DNA of 64,000 nucleotides, taken from Colimorpha sp045597845. GTDB lineage: Bacteria; Bacteroidota; Bacteroidia; Bacteroidales; P3. Made by a program: the position numbers and the translations under genes. Numbering within the stretch: the stretch's first letter is position 1; every line of letters starts with the position of its first letter. Positions 42,906 to 51,416 of the stretch are shown here, piece by piece. The DNA is taken from contig JAZLKZ010000085.1 in NCBI GenBank assembly GCA_045597845.1, positions 52,285 to 116,284 on the forward strand. The letters run 5' to 3'. The notes beneath the pieces are model-generated. The model saw nothing but the letters and a program-made list of their open reading frames with translations. It ran no database searches and had not been told where the DNA came from.

Positions 42906-44540
42906 TTATTCAGCGTTGCTGATGAAAGGATATTTGTAGTCGCGGGCTGGATCGAAAGTCTCCTTGATGGCCTGCGGGCTGGTCCAACGGATGAGGTTGA
43001 GGTAGGAACCCGCCTTGTCGTTGGTGCCGCTGGAGCGAGCGCCGCCAAAGGGTTGCTGTCCGACGACGGCTCCCGTAGGTTTGTCGTTGTAGTAGATGTT
43101 ACCAGCTGCGTATTTGAGAATATCGGCACCCAGACGCAAAGCCTTGCGGTCGGTGGAGAAGATGGCTCCCGTCAAAGCGTAAGGAGAGGTCTCGTCGCAG
43201 AGGTGCAAAGTCTTTTCGTAGTCGGCATCTTCATAGACATAAACCGTAATGATAGGTCCGAAGATTTCTTCGCACATGGATTTATATTTAGGAGTCTTGG
43301 CGAGGATGACGGTAGGTTGGATGAACCAGCCCTTGCTCTTGTCGCCAGTGCCACCGAATACGATTTCGGCGTCTTTGCTCTTCTTGGCATGTTCGATATA
43401 GCGCATACAGTTGTCGAAAGAAGCCTCGTCGATAACAGCGTTTACGAAAGCGGAGAAATCACGAACATCACCGACCTTGATTTCCTTGAGCATCTTGCCA
43501 ATGGTCTTCTGGACTTTGGGCCAAAGGCTTGCAGGCACGTATGCACGGCTTGCTGCGGAGCATTTCTGACCTTGGAACTCGAAGGCGCCACGAACGATTG
43601 CGGTAGCCACCTGGTCTGGGTCTGCCGACTTGTGGGCGAAGATGAAGTCCTTGCCGCCGGTTTCGCCGACAATCTTAGGATAGGTGCGATAGTTGGCGAT
43701 ATTGTCGCCGATAGATTTCCAGAAACTGTTGAAGGTGCCCGTTGAACCAGTGAAATGTACGCCAGCCAAGTTGGGGTCAGCAAAAGCGACGTTGCCGATA
43801 AGTGCACCGCTTCCGGGGAGGAAGTTGACCACGCCATCGGGAAGACCAGCCTCTTTGTAGATTTTCATCAACAAATAATTGGACAGCATAGCAGTGGTGC
43901 TAGGTTTCCAAATGCAGACATTGCCCATCAATACGGGAGAGAGGCAGAGGTTGCTGGCAATGGAGGTGAAGTTGAACGGGGTGATGGCGAAGATGAAACC
44001 TTCAAGAGGACGATAAGTCACATAGTTGAGGGTACCCTTGTCGCTGCAGGGTTGGTCGCTGTAAATCTGACCGGCATAGTAAGCATTGTAGCGAAGGAAG
44101 TCAACCAACTCGCAAGCGCTGTCGATTTCCGCCTGCATGGTGGTTTTACCTTGGCCAAGCATGGTAGCCGCATTCAAAAGATAGCGATATTTTCCACTGA
44201 CGAGGGTGGCTATTTTCTGCATGACGCTGGCACGGTCGATCCAAGGAGTGTTGGCCCATTCTTCGTGGGCTTTCATGGCTGCTGCGATAGCGGCTTTCAC
44301 CTCTTTTTCGCCAACCTTGTAATATTTTGCCAAAACATGGCTATTCTCGGTAGGCATCACGATGGTGCCACTCTCTTTGGTTTTCACCTCTTTGCCACCA
44401 ATAATGGCGGGGATTTCTGTCACCTTGTTGTAGAGTTCATCAAGGGCTTTGCGGATTTCCTTGCGTTCTGCACTGCCTGGCTTGTAGCCTAATACGGGTT
44501 CGTTCTCCGGCTTAGGAAAAGTAAAAATGGTATTGTTCAT
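42906..44540 (-). CDS. pruA: L-glutamate gamma-semialdehyde (P5C) dehydrogenase
   Basis: NAD(P)-dependent enzyme of proline/arginine breakdown that oxidises P5C/glutamate semialdehyde to glutamate. 544 residues from the ATG at 44540 (MNNTIFTFPKPENEPVLGY). The open frame extends 31 codons upstream into the AT-rich promoter. ALDH motifs are visible: FNFTSIASNLCLSPVLMGN, FTGSTGTFNSFW, GETGGKDFIFAHKSA with the general-base Glu, and the catalytic Cys in FEFQGQKCSAASRAYVP, followed by EEIFGPIITVYVYED. There is no proline dehydrogenase domain. It fits the amino-acid-fermenting profile together with kamA and arcC. Confidence 0.93.
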   Translation of the reverse strand: MNNTIFTFPKPENEPVLGYKPGSAERKEIRKALDELYNKVTEIPAIIGGKEVKTKESGTIVMPTENSHVLAKYYKVGEKEVKAAIAAAMKAHEEWANTPWIDRASVMQKIATLVSGKYRYLLNAATMLGQGKTTMQAEIDSACELVDFLRYNAYYAGQIYSDQPCSDKGTLNYVTYRPLEGFIFAITPFNFTSIASNLCLSPVLMGNVCIWKPSTTAMLSNYLLMKIYKEAGLPDGVVNFLPGSGALIGNVAFADPNLAGVHFTGSTGTFNSFWKSIGDNIANYRTYPKIVGETGGKDFIFAHKSADPDQVATAIVRGAFEFQGQKCSAASRAYVPASLWPKVQKTIGKMLKEIKVGDVRDFSAFVNAVIDEASFDNCMRYIEHAKKSKDAEIVFGGTGDKSKGWFIQPTVILAKTPKYKSMCEEIFGPIITVYVYEDADYEKTLHLCDETSPYALTGAIFSTDRKALRLGADILKYAAGNIYYNDKPTGAVVGQQPFGGARSSGTNDKAGSYLNLIRWTSPQAIKETFDPARDYKYPFISNAE

Positions 44541-44576
44541 AATGAAAATGTTTAATAGTGTTTTTATTTGAATATG

Positions 44577-44584
44577 CAAAGATA
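44577..44584 (-). promoter_or_regulatory. -7 box TATCTTTG for pruA
   Basis: CGTATCTTTGC on the minus strand about 37 nt upstream of the pruA ATG, strict consensus. Confidence 0.75.
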
Positions 44585-44742
44585 CGAATAAAAAAAAGAA
44601 TAAACAATAGTTTTTTTGTGATTTGTATCTCAAAAAACGAGAATTTAATTCTCACAAGGAGACACAACGCCCATACGATAAGGCTCAATTCTTTCGACTA
44701 TTAAATAATGTAAAAAAATCTTACAATATCACAATAAATGTG

Positions 44743-44750
44743 TACCTTTG
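44743..44750 (+). promoter_or_regulatory. -7 box TACCTTTG
   Basis: GTGTACCTTTGC fits TAnnTTTG; the lipoprotein ATG is at 44785, giving a leader of about 28 nt. Confidence 0.6.
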
Positions 44751-44784
44751 CATACAAAATCGAATAAATTAAAAAATCTTTATC

Positions 44785-45234
44785 ATGAAAAAAATCAGTA
44801 TGTTCTTCGTAGGTCTTGCGATGATTGCTTTCACTGCATGCACCTCTCTTTCAAATTCAGCCTCCTCAAACGCAACAGCCATGTTGAGTGGTCAACAATG
44901 CGCATCAGCCATTTCCACTCTTTACAACAGCTACAAATCCCTTGGAAAGGTTGACCTTACCAATGCTGCTAACTTGAGCAGCGCCATTATCGTAGCCACT
45001 TGCTACACCCAGCTGAAAGCCAACAAGGACGATGCCAACTATCGCAAATCCTTCACTGCTGGCGCCATTAGCGCAGGAACCTCTATCATCACCCCCAACA
45101 ACGCAGACGCTTTCACGACCGCGTTGCTCGCCGCAAACGGATTGTCGGGCTTGAATTCCCAGACCTCCACGAACACCGCAACCACCACTACCTCATCCAC
45201 CGCGTTGACCAACTTGATGAAGTCCATCAAATAA
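44785..45234 (+). CDS. small lipoprotein, low-complexity C-terminus
   Basis: 149 residues with a lipoprotein signal (MKKISMFFVGLAMIAFTAC, lipobox FTAC at 16-19). The mature part is rich in Ala, Ser, Thr and Asn: an Ala-rich helical domain (SAISTLYNSYKSLGKV, AANLSSAIIVATCYTQLK) and a Thr/Ser tail (STNTATTTTSSTALTNLMKSI). It resembles no family I can name. It is monocistronic, with its own promoter and a strong terminator. Probably surface- or periplasm-anchored. Confidence 0.7.
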   Translation: MKKISMFFVGLAMIAFTACTSLSNSASSNATAMLSGQQCASAISTLYNSYKSLGKVDLTNAANLSSAIIVATCYTQLKANKDDANYRKSFTAGAISAGTSIITPNNADAFTTALLAANGLSGLNSQTSTNTATTTTSSTALTNLMKSIK

Positions 45235-45250
45235 TCAATGTGCATCCATA

Positions 45251-45284
45251 AAAAAAAGACGCATCTGTTGATGCGTCTTTTTTT
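45251..45284. terminator. bidirectional terminator
   Basis: Stem AAAAAAAGACGCATC / GATGCGTCTTTTTTT with a TGTT loop between the convergent lipoprotein and lplA genes. A-run and T-run on either side make it usable in both directions. Confidence 0.88.
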
Positions 45285-45301
45285 TGTGCTTATCACAACC
45301 T

Positions 45302-46264
45302 TTAATAGATAAGATTCAGAACATCTTCCATCAGGGATTTTGACTCACATTCAGGAACAGACGGACGCTCGACCGTGCTTGCCCCGACAAGAAGCTCTTC
45401 CACCTGACGAGTCAGATTAACATTCAGGCAGTCGGTGGCCAGCGACGCGCCTCGGATGCACTTGCATTCGACGTCAACATCCAACGAGAGTTCCACCCCA
45501 CCCCACTCAAACTGAGCAACATACTGTGAGCGGAAGTCACGCCAGCGGGCAAAAAGCCACGCATCGCTGCTGTATTTCTCATAAAGCTCCTTTACGGCAT
45601 CCATGCGGATAAGGTCATCGAACTCGACAATCCGGACCTTCCCGTCATATACCACTTCAAAAGCCTTGATGAGTTGGGGTACAATATTGACACTGGTAAC
45701 GTCTGCCAACTCGGAAAGATTTACCACACGGCTTTGGACGGATTTGACCCCATGCTTCTGTAGCTTGGCAGGCTTGACGCGCAAATAACGTTGCAAATCA
45801 TCCATGTTGCCCTTGATGAGTACCGTGCCGTGGTGAAGGTTCTGATAGCGGCCTTTTGAGAAAGCATTGCCGGAGAATTTTCTGCCTTCACAAAGCCCAT
45901 CGTTGCGACCCGACAGTTCGGTATTCAATCCATAATAGCCCACGGCCTTCTGCAAAACGGAGAACTGGCGCTGCTGATCGTAAAGTTCAGGCGGAGCGAT
46001 AAACGAAAAATTGATGTTGCCATCGTCATGATAGACGGCGCCACCGCCAGTGGTGCGACGCATCACATAGCCTCCCTCTTTGCACAGCAACTCTACATTG
46101 CACTCGGAATAGGGATTCTGGTTCTGGCCGATAACTACAGTGCGATGGTTTTTCCAAAGGTACATCGTCACAACATCTTTCTCAGGAAGAGAAAGCAGAT
46201 AATTTTCTACGGAGACATTCCAATAAGGATTTGTCTGGTTACTGATAACAAGTCGAAGTTGCAC
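45302..46264 (-). CDS. lipoate-protein ligase
   Basis: Attaches lipoic acid to E2/GcvH proteins via lipoyl-AMP. 320 residues. The catalytic fold has RRTTGGGAVYHDDGNINFSF (about 68-87), KFSGNAFSKGRYQNLHHGTVLI (about 130-151, with the catalytic Lys within GRKFSG) and a C-terminal accessory domain (about 240-320). A glycine-cleavage P protein gene is at the other end of the window, and GcvH is a client of such ligases. It is convergent with the lipoprotein gene. Confidence 0.9.
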   Translation of the reverse strand: MQLRLVISNQTNPYWNVSVENYLLSLPEKDVVTMYLWKNHRTVVIGQNQNPYSECNVELLCKEGGYVMRRTTGGGAVYHDDGNINFSFIAPPELYDQQRQFSVLQKAVGYYGLNTELSGRNDGLCEGRKFSGNAFSKGRYQNLHHGTVLIKGNMDDLQRYLRVKPAKLQKHGVKSVQSRVVNLSELADVTSVNIVPQLIKAFEVVYDGKVRIVEFDDLIRMDAVKELYEKYSSDAWLFARWRDFRSQYVAQFEWGGVELSLDVDVECKCIRGASLATDCLNVNLTRQVEELLVGASTVERPSVPECESKSLMEDVLNLIY

Positions 46265-46329
46265 AGCTGGTTTTAGTAAAGATTAATATACAAAGTGAGT
46301 GTTGACATCGATTCCCTTACCCGAATGGC

Positions 46330-47226
46330 TTACAGTTCAGTCACTTTCCATTTTTCATAACTTCTTTCAAGAAGGTTGTTGAAGATGCCAGCATCCTCCA
46401 TCATGATAAAATGGCCAGTATTCGCCAATTCAACATAGGTCGCGTCATTATAGAGTTCATCCATTTTAAGCTTATTGTCGGCATCGAGGCCAGAATTGCG
46501 TGTGCAGAGGATAAGCGTAGGGATGTTGATTTTCTCACCAGTCCAATAGGCAGGGTCAACAAGATTGCTCATCGTGCTGTAAGCCACATTCTCCTCGGTA
46601 TGAGGCATAGTGCTCAAAGCATAGGTCATAACCCATTCAGGAGTAAATGGACCCGACAACGTGCTTACAAAGTCGATAATATTCTTCTTGTAGCCCTCGC
46701 CGTGGAACATCTCAACAAAGTCATTGATTTGATGACGGTAATTAGCCGAATCCGAATCATCTGAATAGAAGCAATATACTCCATCAATGTCGCATAGCGC
46801 AGCGGAAATTTCAGGATACTTGAACACCACCTGACGGCACACCGGAGTACCCAAACTGTGTCCAACAAGTACCACACGTCGCAATTGAAGCTGGTCAATA
46901 ACAGCCTTGACCGCATCGGCAAAATAGTCTAAGGTATAAGCAGTTTCGGGCTTGTCGCTCTGGCCGTAGCCCGGCAAATCGACGAAAACCATGCGGATGG
47001 TATCGTGGCGGAAAGCCTCATATTGCTTTTCCCACACGTTGACATCACAGCCGAAACCATGTACGAAAAGCAACGTAATGCCTCCACTTCCACAAACTTT
47101 GTAGTGAACCTTGGAACCATCTTCAAGCGTAACATACTGTGATGGGATATCGGCTATGGTCTTGGGCTTACAAGCAACACAAAGCAAAAGCATTGATGCA
47201 AAAACAGCCAATAATAAACGTTTCAT
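46330..47226 (-). CDS. lipoprotein alpha/beta-hydrolase
   Basis: 298 residues from the ATG at 47226 (MKRLLLAVFASMLLLCVAC), a clear lipobox. The frame runs 13 codons further upstream but the signal would then be buried. Hydrolase fold: LLFVHGFGCDVNVWEKQ (oxyanion loop), VFVDLPGYGQSDKP, nucleophile VLVGHSLGTPVCRQ (Ser in GHSLG), and the His in ELANTGHFIMMED near the C-terminus. Probably anchored to the outer or inner membrane. Substrate unknown. It lies between lplA and porQ on the same strand. Confidence 0.85.
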   Translation of the reverse strand: MKRLLLAVFASMLLLCVACKPKTIADIPSQYVTLEDGSKVHYKVCGSGGITLLFVHGFGCDVNVWEKQYEAFRHDTIRMVFVDLPGYGQSDKPETAYTLDYFADAVKAVIDQLQLRRVVLVGHSLGTPVCRQVVFKYPEISAALCDIDGVYCFYSDDSDSANYRHQINDFVEMFHGEGYKKNIIDFVSTLSGPFTPEWVMTYALSTMPHTEENVAYSTMSNLVDPAYWTGEKINIPTLILCTRNSGLDADNKLKMDELYNDATYVELANTGHFIMMEDAGIFNNLLERSYEKWKVTEL

Positions 47227-47268
47227 TTTTAAGCACTTGTTAAGATTTATGGGCCTGTCACCCATTCA

Positions 47269-48360
47269 CTATTTTATCTTTTTAAAAAATCGGTTGAGGT
47301 CTGTAGTAATCGAAATGAAGTTCGGAGCCTGACCATAATGATAATTGTTGCGGGAATAGCAAAAATCAAAACCTTTGACATGCAGTCCAAATCCAAACGA
47401 GAACCCTCCTGCGTTGAAATTACCGAACGACTGTACCTCTTTCATCTGACGGTAGTTGTAGCCCAAACGGACATAGAACACTTTCTTTACAGAAAGTTCA
47501 ACGCCCACCTGAACGTGGCGTGCCAAATTGTCGAGAAACACAGTACCCTTGGACTGGGTAGTGACTACGCCCGTAAATGGATCTGTAGAAGATGTTGGAT
47601 TCAATGCATCCTCATAACGCAAGTTCCATTTTTGCAATTCAGTAAGGTTGAGGAACAAACGGAAAGGCGCATTCTTGAGTTTATAAGAAAGGCCTGCGGT
47701 AAGTTCCCATGGAACTTTTTCGAAAGCCTCATCGAAAATGACAATTTGCTTGCCAATGTTGCGCGCCATGAGGGTCGCAGAAAACGACTTGTCGTCGCTA
47801 CAAAAGCCACCAGCCACATCGAAAGCCACAGCCAAAGCAGTATAGCCGTCATAGTTGGAATAAACCGGCTTGAAATTGACGCCAAAACTAAAGTTGGAGT
47901 CAATAGACCTACCCCACCCTACGGAAAGCACATAGTCAGATGCAAAGAAATCGCCCGTGGAGATTTCCTCCTCGTCGTAACCTTGGAAACGGCCATAATT
48001 GTAGAAACGAAGACCAAACACAAAAGTCCCTAAACTATTGGTATTCATTCCGTAGGACAATGAACCATAGTTTGCCTTTTCAAATGTCGTGATGAAATTC
48101 AGAGAGGCATAGTTGTCAGCCCAACGACCAATAAGCGACGGATTGTCAATAGCTAACGAGAAATCGTTGTCCGCCACCGAAAGATAGTCCATGCCCAATG
48201 CGTTGGACCGCGAATTGAGCGACATGTCTATCACCGAAAAAGAGGATATACCAGCAATTTGCGCTTTGGCCGAAGGAACGACCAAAGCGCAAAGCAGGAT
48301 TATCCAAAAGCCGCAACAGGTGAATCGTGAATGGTGATTATGGGAAACGCACTTCATCAC
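47269..48360 (-). CDS. porQ: type IX secretion system protein PorQ
   Basis: Outer-membrane barrel component of the type IX secretion system of Bacteroidota. 363 residues with a signal peptide ending AKAQ (about 33). The first mature residues IAGISSFSVIDMSLNSRSNALGMDYLSVADND match PorQ. Later strands include LFLNLTELQKWNLRYEDALNP and VELSVKKVFYVRLGYNYRQMKE. Works with PorU/PorV/PorZ-type proteins, none of which is here. It implies that the cell secretes CTD-tagged proteins. Confidence 0.85.
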   Translation of the reverse strand: MMKCVSHNHHSRFTCCGFWIILLCALVVPSAKAQIAGISSFSVIDMSLNSRSNALGMDYLSVADNDFSLAIDNPSLIGRWADNYASLNFITTFEKANYGSLSYGMNTNSLGTFVFGLRFYNYGRFQGYDEEEISTGDFFASDYVLSVGWGRSIDSNFSFGVNFKPVYSNYDGYTALAVAFDVAGGFCSDDKSFSATLMARNIGKQIVIFDEAFEKVPWELTAGLSYKLKNAPFRLFLNLTELQKWNLRYEDALNPTSSTDPFTGVVTTQSKGTVFLDNLARHVQVGVELSVKKVFYVRLGYNYRQMKEVQSFGNFNAGGFSFGFGLHVKGFDFCYSRNNYHYGQAPNFISITTDLNRFFKKIK

Positions 48361-48406
48361 ATAAAGATTCTATTAAGAATATTCACCAAGCAGCTGACGA
48401 TAGCAA

Positions 48407-49657
48407 TTATTTCTTCTTGTTGCGTTCGTGACGAAGCAGATGGCTGGGTTCGAGAGCCATACGGTCGGTTTCAAGCAAGGAGGCTACGCCCTCTTCGATA
48501 CGACGTTTTGCTTCGCAAGCCTCGCAATGGCAGTCCTCGTGGTATTCGCGCGGTTCGGTGTAGGTTGTGATGACACCTTCGAAATTGCGCAGGATAACCT
48601 TGTTGGGACTTTGAGAAATAACGTAGTTGGGCATAACGGGGGTCTTTCCGCCGCCACCGGGAGCGTCAACCACGAAAGTGGGTACTGCATAGCCAGAGGT
48701 ATGGCCACGGAGCGCCTCGATGATTTCGATACCCTTGCTGACAGGAGTACGGAAATGCTCAAGACCCATAGAGAGGTCGCACTGGTAGATGTAGTACGGA
48801 CGAACACGGTTGCGAACCAATTCGTGCATGAGTTTCTTCATCACATGTACGCAGTCGTTTACACCACGCAACAAAACGGTCTGGTTGCCCAAAGGAATAC
48901 CGGCATTGGCGAGCTTTGCGAGAGCAGCTTCGGCTTCGGGAGTCATCTCGTTGGGATGGTTGAAGTGTGTGTTGAGCCAAATGGGATGATATTTCTTCAA
49001 CATATTGCAGAGGTCGTCGGTGATACGCTGCGGGCAAACCACGGGAGTACGGCTGCCCAAGCGGACGATTTCGACATGCTTGATTTTGCGCAAGCGGGAG
49101 ATGATGTACTCCAACTTTTGGTCGCTGACCATCAAAGCATCACCACCAGAGAGGAGAACGTCGCGTACACATTCGGTCTTCTCGATGTATTCGAGGCACT
49201 TCTCTATACGGTCGTTGGGAGACTCGTCATCTTTCTGGCCGGCAAAACGACGACGGGTGCAGTGACGGCAGTACATGGAGCACATGTCGGTGATGAGGAA
49301 CAAAACGCGATCTGGATAACGATGGGTCAAACCAGGAGCGGGAGAATCCTCGTCCTCATGCAGAGGGTCGTTGAGGTCGGCGGGAGCGATGTTGCACTCG
49401 GGACCTGAAGGGATAGCCTGACGACGGATGGGGTCGTAAGGGTCGTTGGGGTCAATCAAGCTCAAGTAATATGGAGTGATGGCCATACGGAATTTTGCCA
49501 AGGCCTTCTTGATACCATCAGCCTCTTCGTCGGTAAAGGTAAAATACTTGCTCAGTTCTTCGTAAGTCTCAATACGATGGGCAACTTGCCAAGTCCAGTC
49601 GTTCCACTGTTCGTCGGTAACGTTTGGGAACAGCTCTTTTCTGCGGTTAACTTTCAT
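48407..49657 (-). CDS. kamA: lysine 2,3-aminomutase
   Basis: Radical-SAM/PLP enzyme converting L-lysine to L-beta-lysine, the first step of lysine fermentation. 416 residues. The cluster Cys are Cys126, Cys130 and Cys133 (CSMYCRHCTRRRF). The PLP-binding Lys is Lys338 in APGGGGKTP, and DVLLSGGDALM and GSRTPVVCPQRIT are typical. Length matches the clostridial and fusobacterial enzymes. Its pathway partner kdd lies upstream on the same strand, with a four-helix gene in between. Confidence 0.96.
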   Translation of the reverse strand: MKVNRRKELFPNVTDEQWNDWTWQVAHRIETYEELSKYFTFTDEEADGIKKALAKFRMAITPYYLSLIDPNDPYDPIRRQAIPSGPECNIAPADLNDPLHEDEDSPAPGLTHRYPDRVLFLITDMCSMYCRHCTRRRFAGQKDDESPNDRIEKCLEYIEKTECVRDVLLSGGDALMVSDQKLEYIISRLRKIKHVEIVRLGSRTPVVCPQRITDDLCNMLKKYHPIWLNTHFNHPNEMTPEAEAALAKLANAGIPLGNQTVLLRGVNDCVHVMKKLMHELVRNRVRPYYIYQCDLSMGLEHFRTPVSKGIEIIEALRGHTSGYAVPTFVVDAPGGGGKTPVMPNYVISQSPNKVILRNFEGVITTYTEPREYHEDCHCEACEAKRRIEEGVASLLETDRMALEPSHLLRHERNKKK

Positions 49658-49759
49658 GATTCTAAAGTTTTGAAGATTTGTAGATTTGAAGATTAGCAGG
49701 GCTTAGTCGGGTTGAAGATTGATCCAGACACAAGGGAAAACATCTGTTGGAACAACAAA

Positions 49760-50113
49760 TTACGCGTTCTTTTGCTGGTAATAAAGGATTAGTCTATTGA
49801 GAGAACGTGATATAAAAAGATTCTTATCTATCAGATTCACAGCATCCTCATTTGTGCAATATCCCAATTCTTTACTAAGACAAAGCATCGAACGCACTTC
49901 AGCACAACTACCCTTTGCAATCTTTAAAAATTTCAAATACAAAGCATCCGAACCAGACTCGCTTCCTTCTGCAATATTATTCATTATGGAAACGGAAGCC
50001 CTTTGTATTTGATCTTTAAAGCCATAGTCATTGTTTCGATGTAAAAGTCTGTATATTTCAACTGTCAGTTCTTGTGACAATTGCCAAACTTTTAAATCTT
50101 CAAACAACGCCAT
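49760..50113 (-). CDS. four-helix-bundle (S23/IVP-like) protein
   Basis: 117 residues of the family named after 23S rRNA intervening-sequence proteins. Typical opening ALFEDLKVWQLSQELTVEIYRLL, then DQIQRASVSIMNNIAEGSESGSDALYLKFLKIAKGSCAEVRSML and a final helix SLNRLILYYQQK. It pentamerises in structures of relatives and may bind RNA, but no defined function is known. It sits alone between kdd and kamA, and both sides carry copies of a GAAGATTTGAAGATT motif, which suggests an inserted cassette. Confidence 0.85.
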   Translation of the reverse strand: MALFEDLKVWQLSQELTVEIYRLLHRNNDYGFKDQIQRASVSIMNNIAEGSESGSDALYLKFLKIAKGSCAEVRSMLCLSKELGYCTNEDAVNLIDKNLFISRSLNRLILYYQQKNA

Positions 50114-50148
50114 CCTTAAAATCTAATATTTGAGAAGAAACGAAGTTT

Positions 50149-50215
50149 GAAGATTTGAAGATTCGCTTGAATTAAGTGTTTCAAAACCTTCAAATCTCCA
50201 AATCTTCAAATCTTC
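50149..50215. repeat. perfect 15-bp inverted repeat beside the four-helix gene
   Basis: GAAGATTTGAAGATT (50149-50163) and its exact complement AATCTTCAAATCTTC (50201-50215) flank 37 bp. A related copy lies on the other side of the gene at about 49671-49694 (TGAAGATTTG...TTTGAAGATTA). Confidence 0.75.
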
Positions 50216-50226
50216 CAATCTATTAA

Positions 50227-51300
50227 TTATGCATAGAGTTCTTCGAAGATCTTGCGCAGCGTGGGGCTTTCGCGGAGTTCCTGCAAAGTGAATTCTGCGT
50301 GACCCTTGGTGTAACCGTTGCCCATGATCATGTTCACATCGCTTCCGATACCTTCGGCACCGAGAGAAGCCTTGGTGAAGCTGGTGGCCATGGAGAAGAA
50401 ATAAACGATACCGTCATCCTTGGTGCAGAGTACGGCTGTCATTTCCTGATCGGGAACGTTTACGCAGTTGATGGTGACGTCGGCCATCTTGCCGTTGGTG
50501 AGTCTTTCAACGAGTTCGTAAACCTGAACGGGAGTCATGCCGGCAGCGCTCTCAACGATGTCGCAGAAACCGAGGTCTTTGATACGCTGGGTGGATTTGG
50601 GGCTGTTGGCAATACCGATAACCTTACCGGTAACGCCTACGCGCTTTTTAGCCTCGTAGCAGCAGAGCATACCGCTCTTGCCACCGGCGCCAAGGATAAC
50701 AACGGTCTGTCCATACTGGCAGAGTTTTGCAGTCTGTGCGGGAGCGCCAGCAACGTCCAATGCGGAAAGAGCGAGCTTTTCGGGCATATCGGTAGGAATT
50801 TTAGCATAGATACCGCTTTCGAAAAGGATAGCCTTACCTTTGATGTCAACCTGGTCAACATCGGGACGGATAGCGAGAATTTCGTCGATGCGGAGAGGAG
50901 TAAGAGAAAGACTTACGAGAGTAGCGATACGATCGCCTTCTTTGAGGTCGATTTTGCCCTTCAAAGCGTCGCCGATTTTCTCGACTTTGCCGAGGAGCAT
51001 ACCACCAGAACCGGTACGACGGTTACGATGCTTTCCCTGGAGCTCAACATTGAGGAACATTTCCTTCTTGACTTCTTCCATGATTTTCTCTTGGGAAGCG
51101 CCTTCACCAGCCTGCTGTTTGGCATAGTTGTGGATATCGGTGAAGGAAGCGGAGTCGATGTTCAAAGTCTGTACGTCGATGAGAATTTCATTGTCGTACA
51201 AAACGTCCATGTTATTGTCCAATTTGTTAGCTGGCTGAGGAAGAACGCCCTTGGGTTCGATTACGCGGTGAGTACCGTACTTATTACCTTTTGGTTGCAT
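50227..51300 (-). CDS. kdd: L-erythro-3,5-diaminohexanoate dehydrogenase
   Basis: NAD-dependent enzyme of the lysine-fermentation pathway that oxidises 3,5-diaminohexanoate and deaminates it. 357 residues. A zinc-type alcohol-dehydrogenase fold is visible (GGMLLGKVEKIGDALKGKIDLKEGDRI; Rossmann VVILGAGGKSGMLCCYEAKKRVG, about 210-231). It begins with KYGTHRVIEPKGVLPQPA, the N-terminus shared by Kdd proteins. With kamA it forms a core lysine-degradation pair. kamDE, kce and kal are not in the window. Confidence 0.9.
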   Translation of the reverse strand: MQPKGNKYGTHRVIEPKGVLPQPANKLDNNMDVLYDNEILIDVQTLNIDSASFTDIHNYAKQQAGEGASQEKIMEEVKKEMFLNVELQGKHRNRRTGSGGMLLGKVEKIGDALKGKIDLKEGDRIATLVSLSLTPLRIDEILAIRPDVDQVDIKGKAILFESGIYAKIPTDMPEKLALSALDVAGAPAQTAKLCQYGQTVVILGAGGKSGMLCCYEAKKRVGVTGKVIGIANSPKSTQRIKDLGFCDIVESAAGMTPVQVYELVERLTNGKMADVTINCVNVPDQEMTAVLCTKDDGIVYFFSMATSFTKASLGAEGIGSDVNMIMGNGYTKGHAEFTLQELRESPTLRKIFEELYA

Positions 51301-51373
51301 AAATTTATTTATTTAATTGATTAATAATTTATTAATTTTATCAAATCCACGCATCATGCATGAATTAAGCATA

Positions 51374-51381
51374 CAAAGATA
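51374..51381 (-). promoter_or_regulatory. -7 box TATCTTTG for kdd
   Basis: TTGTATCTTTGTATGC on the minus strand, about 74 nt upstream of the kdd ATG. Strict consensus. Confidence 0.7.
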
Positions 51382-51416
51382 CAAAAAAATCTCAATATTG
51401 AGGTTATAGTAGTTCT

